A stretch of 64,000 nt of DNA from Butyrivibrio sp. (GCA_017446685.1 JAFSQI010000001.1:18020-82019), one strand, 5' to 3'. Shown: positions 35,051 to 44,221, counted from the stretch's first letter. Program-made: numbers and translations. The notes: generated by a model from the letters alone, not told the origin.

Positions 35051-35523
35051 ATGAAAGCGTATCTGACGAAGCCAGATTCTTGCGGGCGATTTCCGCTTTT
35101 GACCGCAAGAAGTCCATACTTTTCTTGTAATAGAAAACAACGTCTAATACAAGCAGCAGATGTGGAGTGAGATGTTTTACCGCTAAGGTTTGGTGAAAAG
35201 ATGAGATGAAACAAGACTGGAAATAAGGTGGAACTAACATGGCAGAACGGAAAATGTGATAGACAAATTCTCGGATGAAGAAAGACAATACTGAGACACT
35301 TATGTGGAGACTTTAGAGGATTTTAAAGTAGTGGCAGAAGATGCCCATGAGCTAGTTTTGTTGTACAAAAATCATCAAGGAGATGATACAGGCTAAGTAG
35401 TTAAGAAAAGTAGGACGTCAGGCATTTATGTTCGCAAAAAAATTGCTGAAAACTGAATAGGAACAAGGAAGCAAAGTAACATTTGCCCTTCCACAAGTTG
35501 ACAATGAATTATCACGGTGCTAT
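35051..35523 (+). pseudogene. Decayed sequence after the polysaccharide cluster
   Basis: No intact gene is present. The best coding trace is a frame at 35259-35396 (IDKFSDEERQY, stop at 35292, DTYVETLEDFKVVAEDAHEL, VLLYKNHQGDD) preceded out of frame by a possible ATG at 35239 (MAERKM). It reads as one protein broken by a shift and a stop. A real terminator at 35524 closes the region, which suggests a once-functional gene. Confidence 0.4.
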
Positions 35524-35560
35524 TCTATTCCTACTTACTTACTAGGAATAGATTTTTTTT
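35524..35560 (+). terminator. Strong intrinsic terminator upstream of suf
   Basis: TCTATTCCTA pairs with TAGGAATAGA around a 9-base loop, followed by eight T residues. Confidence 0.9.
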
Positions 35561-35630
35561 GACGCAATTTTGTGATTGAGCAGAGATTATAACATAAGTT
35601 TAATTATATGTAGTAGAAAGGGAAAATAAA

Positions 35631-36383
35631 ATGTCAGAACAGTCTTTATTACAGGTCAAGGATTTATCAGTATCAATAGACAACGAACTTCCTATATTAC
35701 ACAACATAAATCTGGATATCAAACCCGGTGAGACACATGTACTCATGGGACCTAACGGTGCAGGAAAGTCAACGCTTGGCTTTACGCTCATGGGAAATCC
35801 GCATTACAACGTAACTGACGGAAAAATAATATTCGAGGGACAGGACATCACAGATTTATCAACTGACAAGAGAGCCAAAGCAGGTATGTTCCTTTCCTTC
35901 CAGAATCCGTATGAAGTTCCCGGAATTTCACTTAGCAGTTTCATTAGAAATGCTTATCATGCACAGACAGGAGCACCTGTTAAACTTCTTGCTTTCCAGA
36001 AGCAGTTAAAGGCAGCGATGGAGATTCTTTCCATGGACGAATCATATGCTGACAGAGATCTTAACGTTGGATTCTCCGGTGGTGAGAAAAAGAAGGCAGA
36101 AATCCTTCAGCTTCTTATGCTCAGCCCTAAATTTGCGATACTTGACGAAACAGATTCAGGTCTTGACGTTGACGCAGTAAGAACTGTTTCCAAGGGTGTT
36201 GAAGAATATCAGAAGAAAAAAGACGGAGCTCTTCTTATAATTACACACAGCACCAAGATTTTGGAATCACTTCATGTAGATTACACACATGTGCTTGTAA
36301 AAGGAAATATTGTTCATACAGGTGATGGCACTTTGGTTGAAGAGATTAACGAAAAAGGATTCGAGAGATTTATCCAGGATTGA
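35631..36383 (+). CDS. sufC: Fe-S cluster assembly ATPase SufC
   Basis: The 250-residue ABC-type ATPase has Walker A GPNGAGKST, Q-loop LSFQNPYEVPG, signature GFSGGEKKKAEILQLL, Walker B KFAILDETDSGLD and the H-loop in THSTKIL. The FSGGEKKK and DETDSGLD forms are specific to SufC, which drives the SufBCD scaffold rather than a transporter. It is first in a sufC-B-D-S-U operon; GAAAGGGA precedes the ATG. Confidence 0.97.
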   Translation: MSEQSLLQVKDLSVSIDNELPILHNINLDIKPGETHVLMGPNGAGKSTLGFTLMGNPHYNVTDGKIIFEGQDITDLSTDKRAKAGMFLSFQNPYEVPGISLSSFIRNAYHAQTGAPVKLLAFQKQLKAAMEILSMDESYADRDLNVGFSGGEKKKAEILQLLMLSPKFAILDETDSGLDVDAVRTVSKGVEEYQKKKDGALLIITHSTKILESLHVDYTHVLVKGNIVHTGDGTLVEEINEKGFERFIQD

Positions 36384-36481
36384 AGCACTGATATTTCAGT
36401 TCACATCGATAATATGCGAATCTGTTGAGGGATGAGCATAAAACGAGTGGACGTACATGATACGAGAGTGAGCGGTAAATT

Positions 36482-37891
36482 ATGAGTGAGAATAAACAGA
36501 TAGTGGCGGATATCGACCGCAGCCTATATGATTTTAAAGATGTAGAAAATGAAAAAGACTTCTACCGAATGGAAGAAGGTCTTACAAAAGAGACAGTTCT
36601 TAAAGTTTCCGAAGAAAAAAATGATCCTGAATGGATGAGAGATTTCAGACTTCATTGTCTTGATCTTTATGAACAGATAAAAATGCCTAATTGGGGACCA
36701 AGTATCGAAGGTCTTGACATGGATAGAATTTCTTCATATGTAAGGCACAAGTCTGATATGAAGGGAAAGTGGGAAGATGTTCCCGAAGATATCAAGAATA
36801 CCTTTGAAAAGCTTGGTATTCCGCAGGCAGAGAGAGAGTCGCTGGCGGGCGTAGGAGCTCAGTATGACTCAGAACTTGTTTATCATAATGTAAAAGATGA
36901 AGTGGCAGCGCAGGGAGTTATTTACACAGATCTTGAGAGTGCACTTCATGGCGAATATGCTGATATGATCAAGGAGCATTTCATGAAGCTTGTTCCGCCT
37001 ACTGATCACAAATTTGCAGCGCTTCATGGAGCTGTATGGTCAGGAGGCTCTTTTGTGTATGTTCCCAAGGGGGTAAAAGTAGATATTCCTCTTCAGTCAT
37101 ATTTTAGACTTAATGCCGCGGGCGCAGGTCAGTTTGAGCATACACTTATAATTGTAGATGAAGGCGCAGATCTTCATTTCATAGAAGGTTGTTCTGCACC
37201 TAAGTATAATGTGGCGAACCTTCACGCTGGATGCGTTGAATTATTTGTTGGAAAAAACGCAAGACTTCGCTATTCAACAATTGAAAACTGGTCTAAGAAT
37301 ATGTACAACCTCAACACTAAGAGAGCGCTTGTCGAAGAAAATGGAATAATGGAGTGGGTATCAGGCTCTTTTGGCTCACATACATCATATCTTTACCCGA
37401 TGACTATTTTGAAGGGAAATGATTCCAAGATGGAATTTACCGGAATCACTTTTGCCGGAAAAGGTCAGAATCTTGATACAGGTGCAAAGGTTGTTCATCA
37501 GGGCGAAAGAACTACTTCAGTAATTTCAACCAAGTCTATTTCCAAGGATGGAGGAATTGGTACATACAGAAGTAGCGTAACAATTCAGAAGACAGCAAAA
37601 AAAGCTAAGGCTTCTGTATCCTGCGACTCACTTATGCTGGACAGCATTTCAAGAGCAGATACAATTCCTGCAATGGATATCAGAACAGATGATGCGGATG
37701 TAGGTCACGAAGCAAAAATCGGAAGAATCAGTGATGAAGCAGTATTTTATCTTATGTCACGTGGCATCAGTGAAGAGGATGCCAAGGCGATGATCGTAAG
37801 TGGATTTGCAAATCCTGTATCAAAAGAGCTTCCGCTTGAATATGCAGTGGAGATGAACAATCTGATCAAGCTTGAAATGAGCGGACATTAA
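36482..37891 (+). CDS. sufB: Fe-S cluster assembly scaffold SufB
   Basis: The 469-residue protein has the SufB length and signatures: WGPSIEGLDMDRISSYVR, EYADMIKEHFMKLVPP, VWSGGSFVYVPKGVKVDIPLQ, IEGCSAPKYNVANLHAG, RLRYSTIENWSKNMYNLNTK, and the C-terminal DADVGHEAKIGRISDEAVFYLMSRG. It is the scaffold on which clusters are built, in complex with SufC and SufD. There is a 98-bp gap after sufC, larger than elsewhere in the operon. Confidence 0.97.
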   Translation: MSENKQIVADIDRSLYDFKDVENEKDFYRMEEGLTKETVLKVSEEKNDPEWMRDFRLHCLDLYEQIKMPNWGPSIEGLDMDRISSYVRHKSDMKGKWEDVPEDIKNTFEKLGIPQAERESLAGVGAQYDSELVYHNVKDEVAAQGVIYTDLESALHGEYADMIKEHFMKLVPPTDHKFAALHGAVWSGGSFVYVPKGVKVDIPLQSYFRLNAAGAGQFEHTLIIVDEGADLHFIEGCSAPKYNVANLHAGCVELFVGKNARLRYSTIENWSKNMYNLNTKRALVEENGIMEWVSGSFGSHTSYLYPMTILKGNDSKMEFTGITFAGKGQNLDTGAKVVHQGERTTSVISTKSISKDGGIGTYRSSVTIQKTAKKAKASVSCDSLMLDSISRADTIPAMDIRTDDADVGHEAKIGRISDEAVFYLMSRGISEEDAKAMIVSGFANPVSKELPLEYAVEMNNLIKLEMSGH

Positions 37892-37905
37892 AAGGAGTAG
37901 ACTAC

Positions 37906-39075
37906 ATGAATGCAGATTTAAATATGAAAGTAAATGTGCTTCCGGTTTACACTTACAATTTTTTGCATGTAAATGATAGCACAATCAATTCTTCAGATAT
38001 AAAAATAGATAATTTTTCCACTCCTTCGGCAAATTCACTTCCGAATGGAGTTGAGCTGAAAAAAGATGTCTCATTTGAAGAGGCGGGCAGCATTTTTAGG
38101 AAAAATAAAGATCGAATAATGGTTTCAACAGGTGTTCCGGGAGAGCCAAACGGAGATACCTCCGGAAGAGATGATGGCCAGGCGCTTAGGACAGGCATGG
38201 GAATTGATGTTGACAAGCTCATGATAGAACTTGGCGTAAAAACAGATATTTTCACTGTCTCTGAAAATACAAAAGTTTCAGAACCTATTATTCTTCATTA
38301 TGACATGGCAGATGGTGAGGGAAGTCTTTCGGCACAGGTTGTTCATGCCTGCAAGAACTCAGAAGTTACTGTGATCATGGATTACAATTCAGACAAAGAT
38401 GCTTCAGGTTTTCTTGGCGTGAGCACAAGACTTTTGGCAGAAGAAGGTGCAAGAATTACTCTTGTGAAGACTCAACTTTTGGGAAAAGAATTCCTTCATT
38501 TTGACGATATAGGAGCAGCGTGCTTTGACAAGGGAGAAGTTAAGCTTATTTCACTTGAGCTTGGTGGAAAGCAGAACTGGAACGGATGTTATACTAACCT
38601 TGTGGGAAAAGAGTCAGCGTTTAATTGTGATATGGGATATCTTTGCAGAGATGATCACAGTCTCGACCTTAACTATGTAGCAGATCACAGAGGAAAAAAG
38701 ACAAACGCTCTTATGCAGTTTAAGGGAGTCCTCATGGAAGAAGCGCAGAAGACTCTGAGATTTACAATTGACTTTAAGAATGGAAGTGCTGGTTCTGCGG
38801 GTGATGAGCAGGAAGATACGTTGCTTTTAAGCCCTGATGTAGTAAATCGAACAATGCCGATTATTCTTTGTCAGGAAGAAGATGTTGATGGAAGGCATGG
38901 TGCTACAATAGGACAGCTTGGAGAAGACTTGCTGTTTTATATGCAGTCACGCGGAATTGATGAAGAAGAAGCAAAGCGCATCATGATTAAAGCAAGACTT
39001 GAAAGCGTATCCAGACTAATACCGGATGATGAGCTTTCACAGAAAGTACAATATTATATACAGGGCATTGTATAA
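37906..39075 (+). CDS. sufD: Fe-S cluster assembly protein SufD
   Basis: The 389-residue protein belongs to the SufB/SufD family and has the shared C-terminal beta-helix (LISLELGGKQNWNGCYTNLV, DLNYVADHRGK, GRHGATIGQLGEDLLFYMQSRGID). The N-terminal part is divergent, as usual for SufD in Firmicutes. It partners SufB and SufC. It starts 14 bp after sufB with a good AAAGGAG site, and sufS follows 11 bp later. Confidence 0.93.
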   Translation: MNADLNMKVNVLPVYTYNFLHVNDSTINSSDIKIDNFSTPSANSLPNGVELKKDVSFEEAGSIFRKNKDRIMVSTGVPGEPNGDTSGRDDGQALRTGMGIDVDKLMIELGVKTDIFTVSENTKVSEPIILHYDMADGEGSLSAQVVHACKNSEVTVIMDYNSDKDASGFLGVSTRLLAEEGARITLVKTQLLGKEFLHFDDIGAACFDKGEVKLISLELGGKQNWNGCYTNLVGKESAFNCDMGYLCRDDHSLDLNYVADHRGKKTNALMQFKGVLMEEAQKTLRFTIDFKNGSAGSAGDEQEDTLLLSPDVVNRTMPIILCQEEDVDGRHGATIGQLGEDLLFYMQSRGIDEEEAKRIMIKARLESVSRLIPDDELSQKVQYYIQGIV

Positions 39076-39086
39076 AGGAGACTGAA

Positions 39087-40307
39087 ATGGGCAGAGCCAC
39101 AGACTACCGCAAGGATTTTGACATACTAAACACAGGCGATTATATATATTTTGACAATGCAGCAACTTCTCAAAGACCCAGACAGGTTTTGGATGCTGTA
39201 TCAGAGTTTTACAAAACCTCCAATGCAAATCCGCTTAGAGGACTGTACGATTGGAGTGTCGCTGCCACCGAGCAGTATGAGAATGCCAGAAAAAAAGTAG
39301 CAGGTTTTATCGGAGCAAACAGAGCAGAAGAAATAATTTTTACAAGGAATACTACAGAATCTTTGAATCTTGTTGCATATAGCTATGGAATGGAGAATGT
39401 TTCTGAAGGTGATGAGATTGTTGTAACAGTTATGGAGCATCATAGCAATCTTTTACCCTGGCAGATGGTTGCAAAGAAAAACAAAGCAAAACTCATATTT
39501 TTAGAGCCTGATGAAGAAGGCGTTATTTCAAAAGAAGAATATGAGTCAAAAATAACGGATAAAACAAAGATTGTTGCAGTTGGGCATGTTTCGAACGTTA
39601 TGGGTGTTACAAATCCGGTAAAAGAGATTGCGGAGTATGCTCATTCAAAGGGCGCAATTGTAGTGGTTGATGGAGCACAGTCCACACCGCATATGAAAGT
39701 GAACGTTCAGGATTTGGGGGCAGACTTTTTTGCCTTCTCCGGTCATAAGATGATGGCACCGATGGGAATCGGAGCTTTATATGGAAGATACGAGCTTCTT
39801 GAGAAAATGCAGCCCTTTTTAACCGGCGGTGAAATGATAGAATATGTAACAAGAACAGATGCTACCTATGCTGAAATTCCACACAAATTTGAAGCAGGAA
39901 CAGTAAATGCCGGAGATGCGGTTGGTCTTGCTGCAGCAATTGATTATATTGAAAATGTTGGTTTTGATTTTATTATCGAACAGGAACATAAGCTTACAAA
40001 GCTTCTTATGGACGGCCTTTCCAAAATGCCATATATTAAAGTATATGGATCATCTGACCCTGCAAAGCATTGCGGAATAGTTACATTTACCGTTGATGGA
40101 GTTCATCCGCATGATGTTTCTTCAGTATTAAACGATGACCATGTATGCGTAAGAGCCGGACACCACTGTGCACAGCCGCTAATGCAGTTTATTGGCGCAG
40201 GCTCAACAGCGAGAGCAAGCTTGTATTTTTATAATACCGAAGAAGAAGTTGAAAGATTCTTGGACAAGCTTTCCAAGGTAAGAGAGGTTATGGGCTATGG
40301 AGCTTAA
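39087..40307 (+). CDS. sufS: Cysteine desulfurase SufS
   Basis: The 406-residue PLP enzyme takes sulfur from cysteine as a persulfide. It shows YFDNAATSQRPRQVLDAV, FTRNTTESLNLVAYS, VMEHHSNLLPWQ, VVDGAQSTPHM, FFAFSGHKMMAPMGIGALYG with the PLP lysine, and the catalytic Cys in VCVRAGHHCAQPLM. These are group II (SufS) features. It overlaps sufU by 11 bp, which supports tight co-production of the desulfurase and its sulfur acceptor. Confidence 0.96.
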   Translation: MGRATDYRKDFDILNTGDYIYFDNAATSQRPRQVLDAVSEFYKTSNANPLRGLYDWSVAATEQYENARKKVAGFIGANRAEEIIFTRNTTESLNLVAYSYGMENVSEGDEIVVTVMEHHSNLLPWQMVAKKNKAKLIFLEPDEEGVISKEEYESKITDKTKIVAVGHVSNVMGVTNPVKEIAEYAHSKGAIVVVDGAQSTPHMKVNVQDLGADFFAFSGHKMMAPMGIGALYGRYELLEKMQPFLTGGEMIEYVTRTDATYAEIPHKFEAGTVNAGDAVGLAAAIDYIENVGFDFIIEQEHKLTKLLMDGLSKMPYIKVYGSSDPAKHCGIVTFTVDGVHPHDVSSVLNDDHVCVRAGHHCAQPLMQFIGAGSTARASLYFYNTEEEVERFLDKLSKVREVMGYGA

Positions 40308-40752
40308 ACAGTTATATCGTGAAATTGTTAATGAGCACAATCTTCATCCTACACACAAAGGAACCATGGAGAATCCGGACCTTGTGCTCAGAGGTGTTAA
40401 TCCTAGCTGCGGAGATGATATAACATTGCAGCTTCGCGTGCAGGATGATGTTATCACTGATGCTAAGTATGATGGGAGCGGCTGTGCTATTTCACAGGCT
40501 TCTGTAGATATGATGGCAGATCAGATCATAGGAAAAAAGAAGGATGAAGCCATAAAGATGGCTGGAACCTTTGTGGGCATGATAAAAGGTGAAGTGACTG
40601 ATGAAGAGAGCATAGAAGCGCTTGATGAAGCGGCGGCTCTCCAGGATGTTGCACATATGCCCGCAAGAGTAAAATGCGCAGTTCTTGGATGGCACACAAT
40701 GCAGGAGATGCTTGAACATCCTGAGAAAGCTCTGAATCAGACAAATGAATAG
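40297..40752 (+). CDS. sufU: Sulfur relay/scaffold protein SufU
   Basis: The 151-residue IscU-like protein has the three conserved Cys positions of SufU (NPSCGDDITLQL, DGSGCAISQAS, VKCAVLGWHTMQEML) with the Gly-rich insert of about 20 residues that separates SufU from IscU. In Gram-positive bacteria it takes sulfur from SufS through a zinc site. It ends the suf operon; no sufE or sufA is in the window. Confidence 0.95.
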   Translation: MELKQLYREIVNEHNLHPTHKGTMENPDLVLRGVNPSCGDDITLQLRVQDDVITDAKYDGSGCAISQASVDMMADQIIGKKKDEAIKMAGTFVGMIKGEVTDEESIEALDEAAALQDVAHMPARVKCAVLGWHTMQEMLEHPEKALNQTNE

Positions 40753-40888
40753 TACTGTTACAATTCAGCAGCAGCCAGAACTACGCTGCTGGCTGCGTGA
40801 GAAAGTGATTCAAGTGGCAATTTTGCCCATCGCGAAGCGATTTAATTGCAAAATTGCTATGTTACTGGTCAGGAACTGAACAGTAACA
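40753..40888. repeat. Composite intergenic palindromic element
   Basis: Between sufU and the TetR-like gene lie three nested inverted repeats: CAGCCAG/CTGGCTG (about 40772-40794), a long hairpin GCAATTTTGC/GCAAAATTGC with an inner ATCGC/GCGAT (40817-40857), and TGTTACTG/CAGTAACA (40860-40888). The first half also begins TACTGTTAC, so the ends echo one another. The last repeat recurs at 42664. Confidence 0.55.
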
Positions 40889-40917
40889 TAATAATTTTTG
40901 ATTTGTGAGGGATATAA

Positions 40918-41475
40918 TTGGCGGATTCTAATATTACCAAAAATGCACTAGCAGCGTCGCTCAAACAATTAATGCTGGAGAAGCCTTTTGAAAAGATCAG
41001 TGTATCGGACATATGTGATAGATGCGGGATGAACAGAAAAAGCTTCTATTATCATTTCAAAGATAAATATGATCTGGTCAATTGGATTTTTTATACGGAC
41101 TTTATAGGTAATCTTAAATTCAACGAATATTCAAAGGGCTGGGATATAATGCTTGATTTATGCAGGCACTTTTATCAGGATAAAGCATTTTACAGAGCGG
41201 CATTCAAAATAGAGGGACAAAATTCATTTAAGGATTATGTTCTTGAAACTCTGGAACCAATCACAAGATATTTCATGCAGGGAAGTGAAATAACCGGAGA
41301 AGATGAGGAGTTTTTCGTGGTGTTTTTCGGAGATGCATTTCTTTCTGCCATTATGAGATGGCTGCGGGAAGGCATGCAGCACACACCGGAGGAATTTATC
41401 GGAAAGCTCCACAGTCTGGGAATAGGTTTGGCTGAGAAGGTACTGGCTGACGAGGATACAACTGATAGTCCTTAA
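40918..41475 (+). CDS. TetR-like regulator
   Basis: The start is TTG at 40918 behind GAGGGATATAA. The 185-residue protein has an N-terminal TetR helix-turn-helix (FEKISVSDICDRCGMNRKSFYYHFKDKYDLVNWIF) and a C-terminal ligand domain of the short DhaS type (FYQDKAFYRAAFKIEGQNSF, FYFVVFFGD-like AFLSAIMRWLREGM). It may control the adjacent radical SAM genes. Its stop overlaps the convergent pseudo-radical SAM gene by 4 bp. Confidence 0.88.
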   Translation: MADSNITKNALAASLKQLMLEKPFEKISVSDICDRCGMNRKSFYYHFKDKYDLVNWIFYTDFIGNLKFNEYSKGWDIMLDLCRHFYQDKAFYRAAFKIEGQNSFKDYVLETLEPITRYFMQGSEITGEDEEFFVVFFGDAFLSAIMRWLREGMQHTPEEFIGKLHSLGIGLAEKVLADEDTTDSP

Positions 41476-42494
41476 AGACTATCAATTATATTCTCAAAGC
41501 CGGTATTTTTTATATTTAAGCCGGGAAGAATGCGTGGCTTAGAATCAAGAGTTGAAATCTGTATATTCCCATTTGCTAAAACCGTTAAAAAGACTGCGGG
41601 TTTTTCAAGCAAAAATTCTCCTATTGCAGCCTTGTCATATTCACATTCCCAGATAAAATAAGGAGCTTTGGCTTCCATTCTGATATTCTTAACCAGTTCC
41701 CCCGCACAGGTCACATTTTCATTTTCTCTTAAAAGATATAGCATATTTGCGGGAAAAGCGCTTAATGCGTCGTAGAAAGAGCGTTGTTCCAGAGATTTTA
41801 CATCTGTGTCGTTGTATTTAAAATAAATTGAATATAAATTTCCGGAACTGTTTAGAGCGCTGCAGGTGGCAAGCGCATCTTCTCCGGAGCAATTTACCAG
41901 AAGGATAACATTTCCTGTTTTCTTTAAAAGAGCCTGTTGGGAGATAGTAAGCTGCGCATCCTCTGTGAAAAGAAAGAAAGCACTCTCAGGAAATGCCTCA
42001 AATACTGAAAAAAGTGAATTATCCACAATTCCCTTTCCGGAGAGAAAAATTGAGAAAGTATTTATGCCAAGATGGTTCACATCTGAAATGAGATTCCTGA
42101 TATCTTCAGCATTTATGGAGCTGTTATTTTGACAAATACTGTAGTGTATATCAAGAATCCATGGTATGGAACGTTTTTTTTCATCTGAAGCGGTCCTAAG
42201 AATTCTTGCATAGTGGGTCCAACTGTAGTATCCGATATTTATTCCGAATTTTTTTAGATTATCCTTATCTGTATGCCTGAGGAAATACTGCAAAAAATCA
42301 TAATAAGGGCTATCCTCGTTTTCGAGTAATTGCTGAAATATTTCAAACAGCGTTGGCTGAAAGTGTCCTGTACTGAACTGGCGACCAAGATCAGCCATTT
42401 TTCTGATTGTTCTTTTGGGGTCATCTTCGAGTTCTTTTATCCCGCGGCTTACAGCCGTATCAATCATTGTAGCAGTGATTTTTGTTGCGTCCAA
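41472..42494 (-). CDS. Cysteine-less radical SAM paralogue (probable pseudoenzyme)
   Basis: The 340-residue protein aligns with the neighbouring radical SAM enzyme: FLQYFLRHTD...INIGYYSWTHYARIL and SIPWILDIHYSIC match FLNRVVDETD...LNLGYEAFFRGTKMI and NIPWLILFDPTSAC. After this point the enzyme has C-x3-C-x2-C, but here only the first Cys (121) remains, followed by QNNSS. The barrel-like middle (DVNHLGINTFSIFLSGKG, ESAFFLFTEDAQL) tracks the enzyme's, then the protein ends early and lacks the C-terminal Cys cluster domain. It is therefore unlikely to bind a 4Fe-4S cluster. It is transcribed away from the enzyme. Confidence 0.7.
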   Translation of the reverse strand: MDATKITATMIDTAVSRGIKELEDDPKRTIRKMADLGRQFSTGHFQPTLFEIFQQLLENEDSPYYDFLQYFLRHTDKDNLKKFGINIGYYSWTHYARILRTASDEKKRSIPWILDIHYSICQNNSSINAEDIRNLISDVNHLGINTFSIFLSGKGIVDNSLFSVFEAFPESAFFLFTEDAQLTISQQALLKKTGNVILLVNCSGEDALATCSALNSSGNLYSIYFKYNDTDVKSLEQRSFYDALSAFPANMLYLLRENENVTCAGELVKNIRMEAKAPYFIWECEYDKAAIGEFLLEKPAVFLTVLANGNIQISTLDSKPRILPGLNIKNTGFENIIDSL

Positions 42495-42663
42495 AATTTT
42501 TACCTCTTTAAACTTTCTTTATTACTTTATATTATTTCATGAATATCCAGGTGCAATATGGACAAATAATAAAAACTGTCCAAATTTAGGACAAAACCTG
42601 TTCTTTGGTTCGTGAAAATTAATTACAAATAATTTAATCTGAAAATGAGCAAAGGAAGTTGAT

Positions 42664-42692
42664 TGTTACCGGCCAGAAACTGAACAGTAACA
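42664..42692. repeat. 29-bp palindromic repeat, second copy
   Basis: TGTTACCG...CAGTAACA matches 26 of 29 bases of the element at 40860-40888. It lies 32 bp upstream of the radical SAM start region, so it may form part of that promoter or leader. Confidence 0.55.
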
Positions 42693-42723
42693 GTTTTTAA
42701 AACGTATAAATGGAGGTGGAATA

Positions 42724-44214
42724 ATGGCAGCATTAATAGATAAAATTTCCCATAAAGCTCAAAGACAGGCATTTAGCATTTTAATTGACAGGTTTTTGAA
42801 AAACCTGGACAAATCCGAGGATAGAACAGCAACTTACCTAAAGCTTGTAGATGAGGCTGAGAAGTTTTGGGGCGAGGGCGCTGATAAGAAAAAAATGGAT
42901 CTTGTGCGTAAAGCCTTTCAGGATCCTGATAATAGATGGGTAAAATTTTTGAACAGAGTTGTAGACGAAACAGACCCGCATGTTGCAAAGATGATGATGC
43001 TCAATCTGGGATATGAAGCTTTTTTCAGAGGAACTAAAATGATAAGGGCGAATAGAGAAAAATATCACTGTAATATCCCGTGGCTGATTCTGTTTGATCC
43101 CACAAGTGCCTGCAATATGCACTGCGAAGGCTGCTGGTCAGGAACATACGGTCCAAAGCATAATCTTTCATTTGAAGATATGGATAAGATTGTCACTCAG
43201 GGAAAAGAGCTGGGAGTATATCTTTACATGATGACAGGCGGTGAGCCTCTTGTTCGTAAAAAGGATGTGTTAAGGCTTGCTGAAAAGCACAATGATGTTG
43301 AGTTTTCCATATTTGACAATTCAACACTTATTGATGAAGACTTCTGCAAAGAGGTGGTGAGACTTGGAAATATAACATTCCAGCTTTCAATCGAAGGAAC
43401 ACCCGAGACCAATGATGCAAGAAGAGGAATCGGGCATTATGATGCAGTAATGAAAGCAATGGATCTTTTTAAGAAATACGGAATTGTGTATGGCACTTCA
43501 ATATGCTATACAAGAAGCAATATCGAGGTGGTTACTGATCCTAAGTTTATTCAGTTTATTGCAGATAAGGGTGCGAGATTCGGATTTTTCTTCCACTATA
43601 TGCCGGTTGGTAACAATGCTGTTCCGGAGCTTATGCCTACAGTGGAACAGAGAAAAAAGATGGTAGAGCAGATAAGATTCCTTAGAAGCGATAAGTGTGA
43701 TATAGGCTTCTTCCCAATGGATTTCCAGAATGATGGAGAGGCTGTTGGAGGATGCATTGCGGGAGGCAGGAATTATTTTCACATAAATTCAAGTGGAGAT
43801 GCTGAGCCGTGTGTATTCATTCATTTTTCAAATACAAATATTCATACGCACTCAATACTCGAAATGCTTCAAAGCCCGCTGTTTATGGAATATCACAAGG
43901 GACAGCCCTTTAACAGAAATCATTTAAGACCATGCCCGATGCTGGAAAACCCGCAGCTTTTGAGGGAGATGGTTGCAAGATCCAAAGCTCACGGAACCAA
44001 TGAAGAGTCAGAAGAAACTGTTGAACATCTTTGCGAAAAGTGCGATGATTATGCAAAGGAATGGGCTCCTGTTGCAGATGATATTTGGGCACATCAGAAA
44101 CACAGCAGAAAGAAATATGAGAATTATGCAGAAGAGAAGAGACAGAATCAGGCTTTGGCTGCATTTGAACATAGAGCTGCAAAGGAACAGGAAGTAGTCA
44201 ACAAGAGAGCCTGA
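42724..44214 (+). CDS. Radical SAM protein with C-terminal cysteine region
   Basis: The 496-residue enzyme has a helical N-terminal domain (1-115), then the SAM-binding motif C130-x3-C134-x2-C137 in SACNMHCEGCW, followed by MMTGGEP (the Gly-rich motif) and a barrel to about 330. Extra cysteines lie in GGCIAGGRNYFHINSSGDAEPCVFIHFS, RPCPMLEN and CEKCDD, and may bind an auxiliary Fe-S cluster like SPASM proteins. It makes a 5'-deoxyadenosyl radical; the substrate is unknown. A GGAGGTGG site sets the start. The YgjP-like gene begins 7 bp downstream. Confidence 0.9.
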   Translation: MAALIDKISHKAQRQAFSILIDRFLKNLDKSEDRTATYLKLVDEAEKFWGEGADKKKMDLVRKAFQDPDNRWVKFLNRVVDETDPHVAKMMMLNLGYEAFFRGTKMIRANREKYHCNIPWLILFDPTSACNMHCEGCWSGTYGPKHNLSFEDMDKIVTQGKELGVYLYMMTGGEPLVRKKDVLRLAEKHNDVEFSIFDNSTLIDEDFCKEVVRLGNITFQLSIEGTPETNDARRGIGHYDAVMKAMDLFKKYGIVYGTSICYTRSNIEVVTDPKFIQFIADKGARFGFFFHYMPVGNNAVPELMPTVEQRKKMVEQIRFLRSDKCDIGFFPMDFQNDGEAVGGCIAGGRNYFHINSSGDAEPCVFIHFSNTNIHTHSILEMLQSPLFMEYHKGQPFNRNHLRPCPMLENPQLLREMVARSKAHGTNEESEETVEHLCEKCDDYAKEWAPVADDIWAHQKHSRKKYENYAEEKRQNQALAAFEHRAAKEQEVVNKRA

Positions 44215-44221
44215 TGGCAAA

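Noticed and set aside
35031-35288. 85-codon minus-strand frame after the flippase
   Set aside because: No ribosome site and it starts inside a decayed region; the segment near its end (KSMDFLRSKAEIARKN) looks protein-like but too isolated to support a gene.
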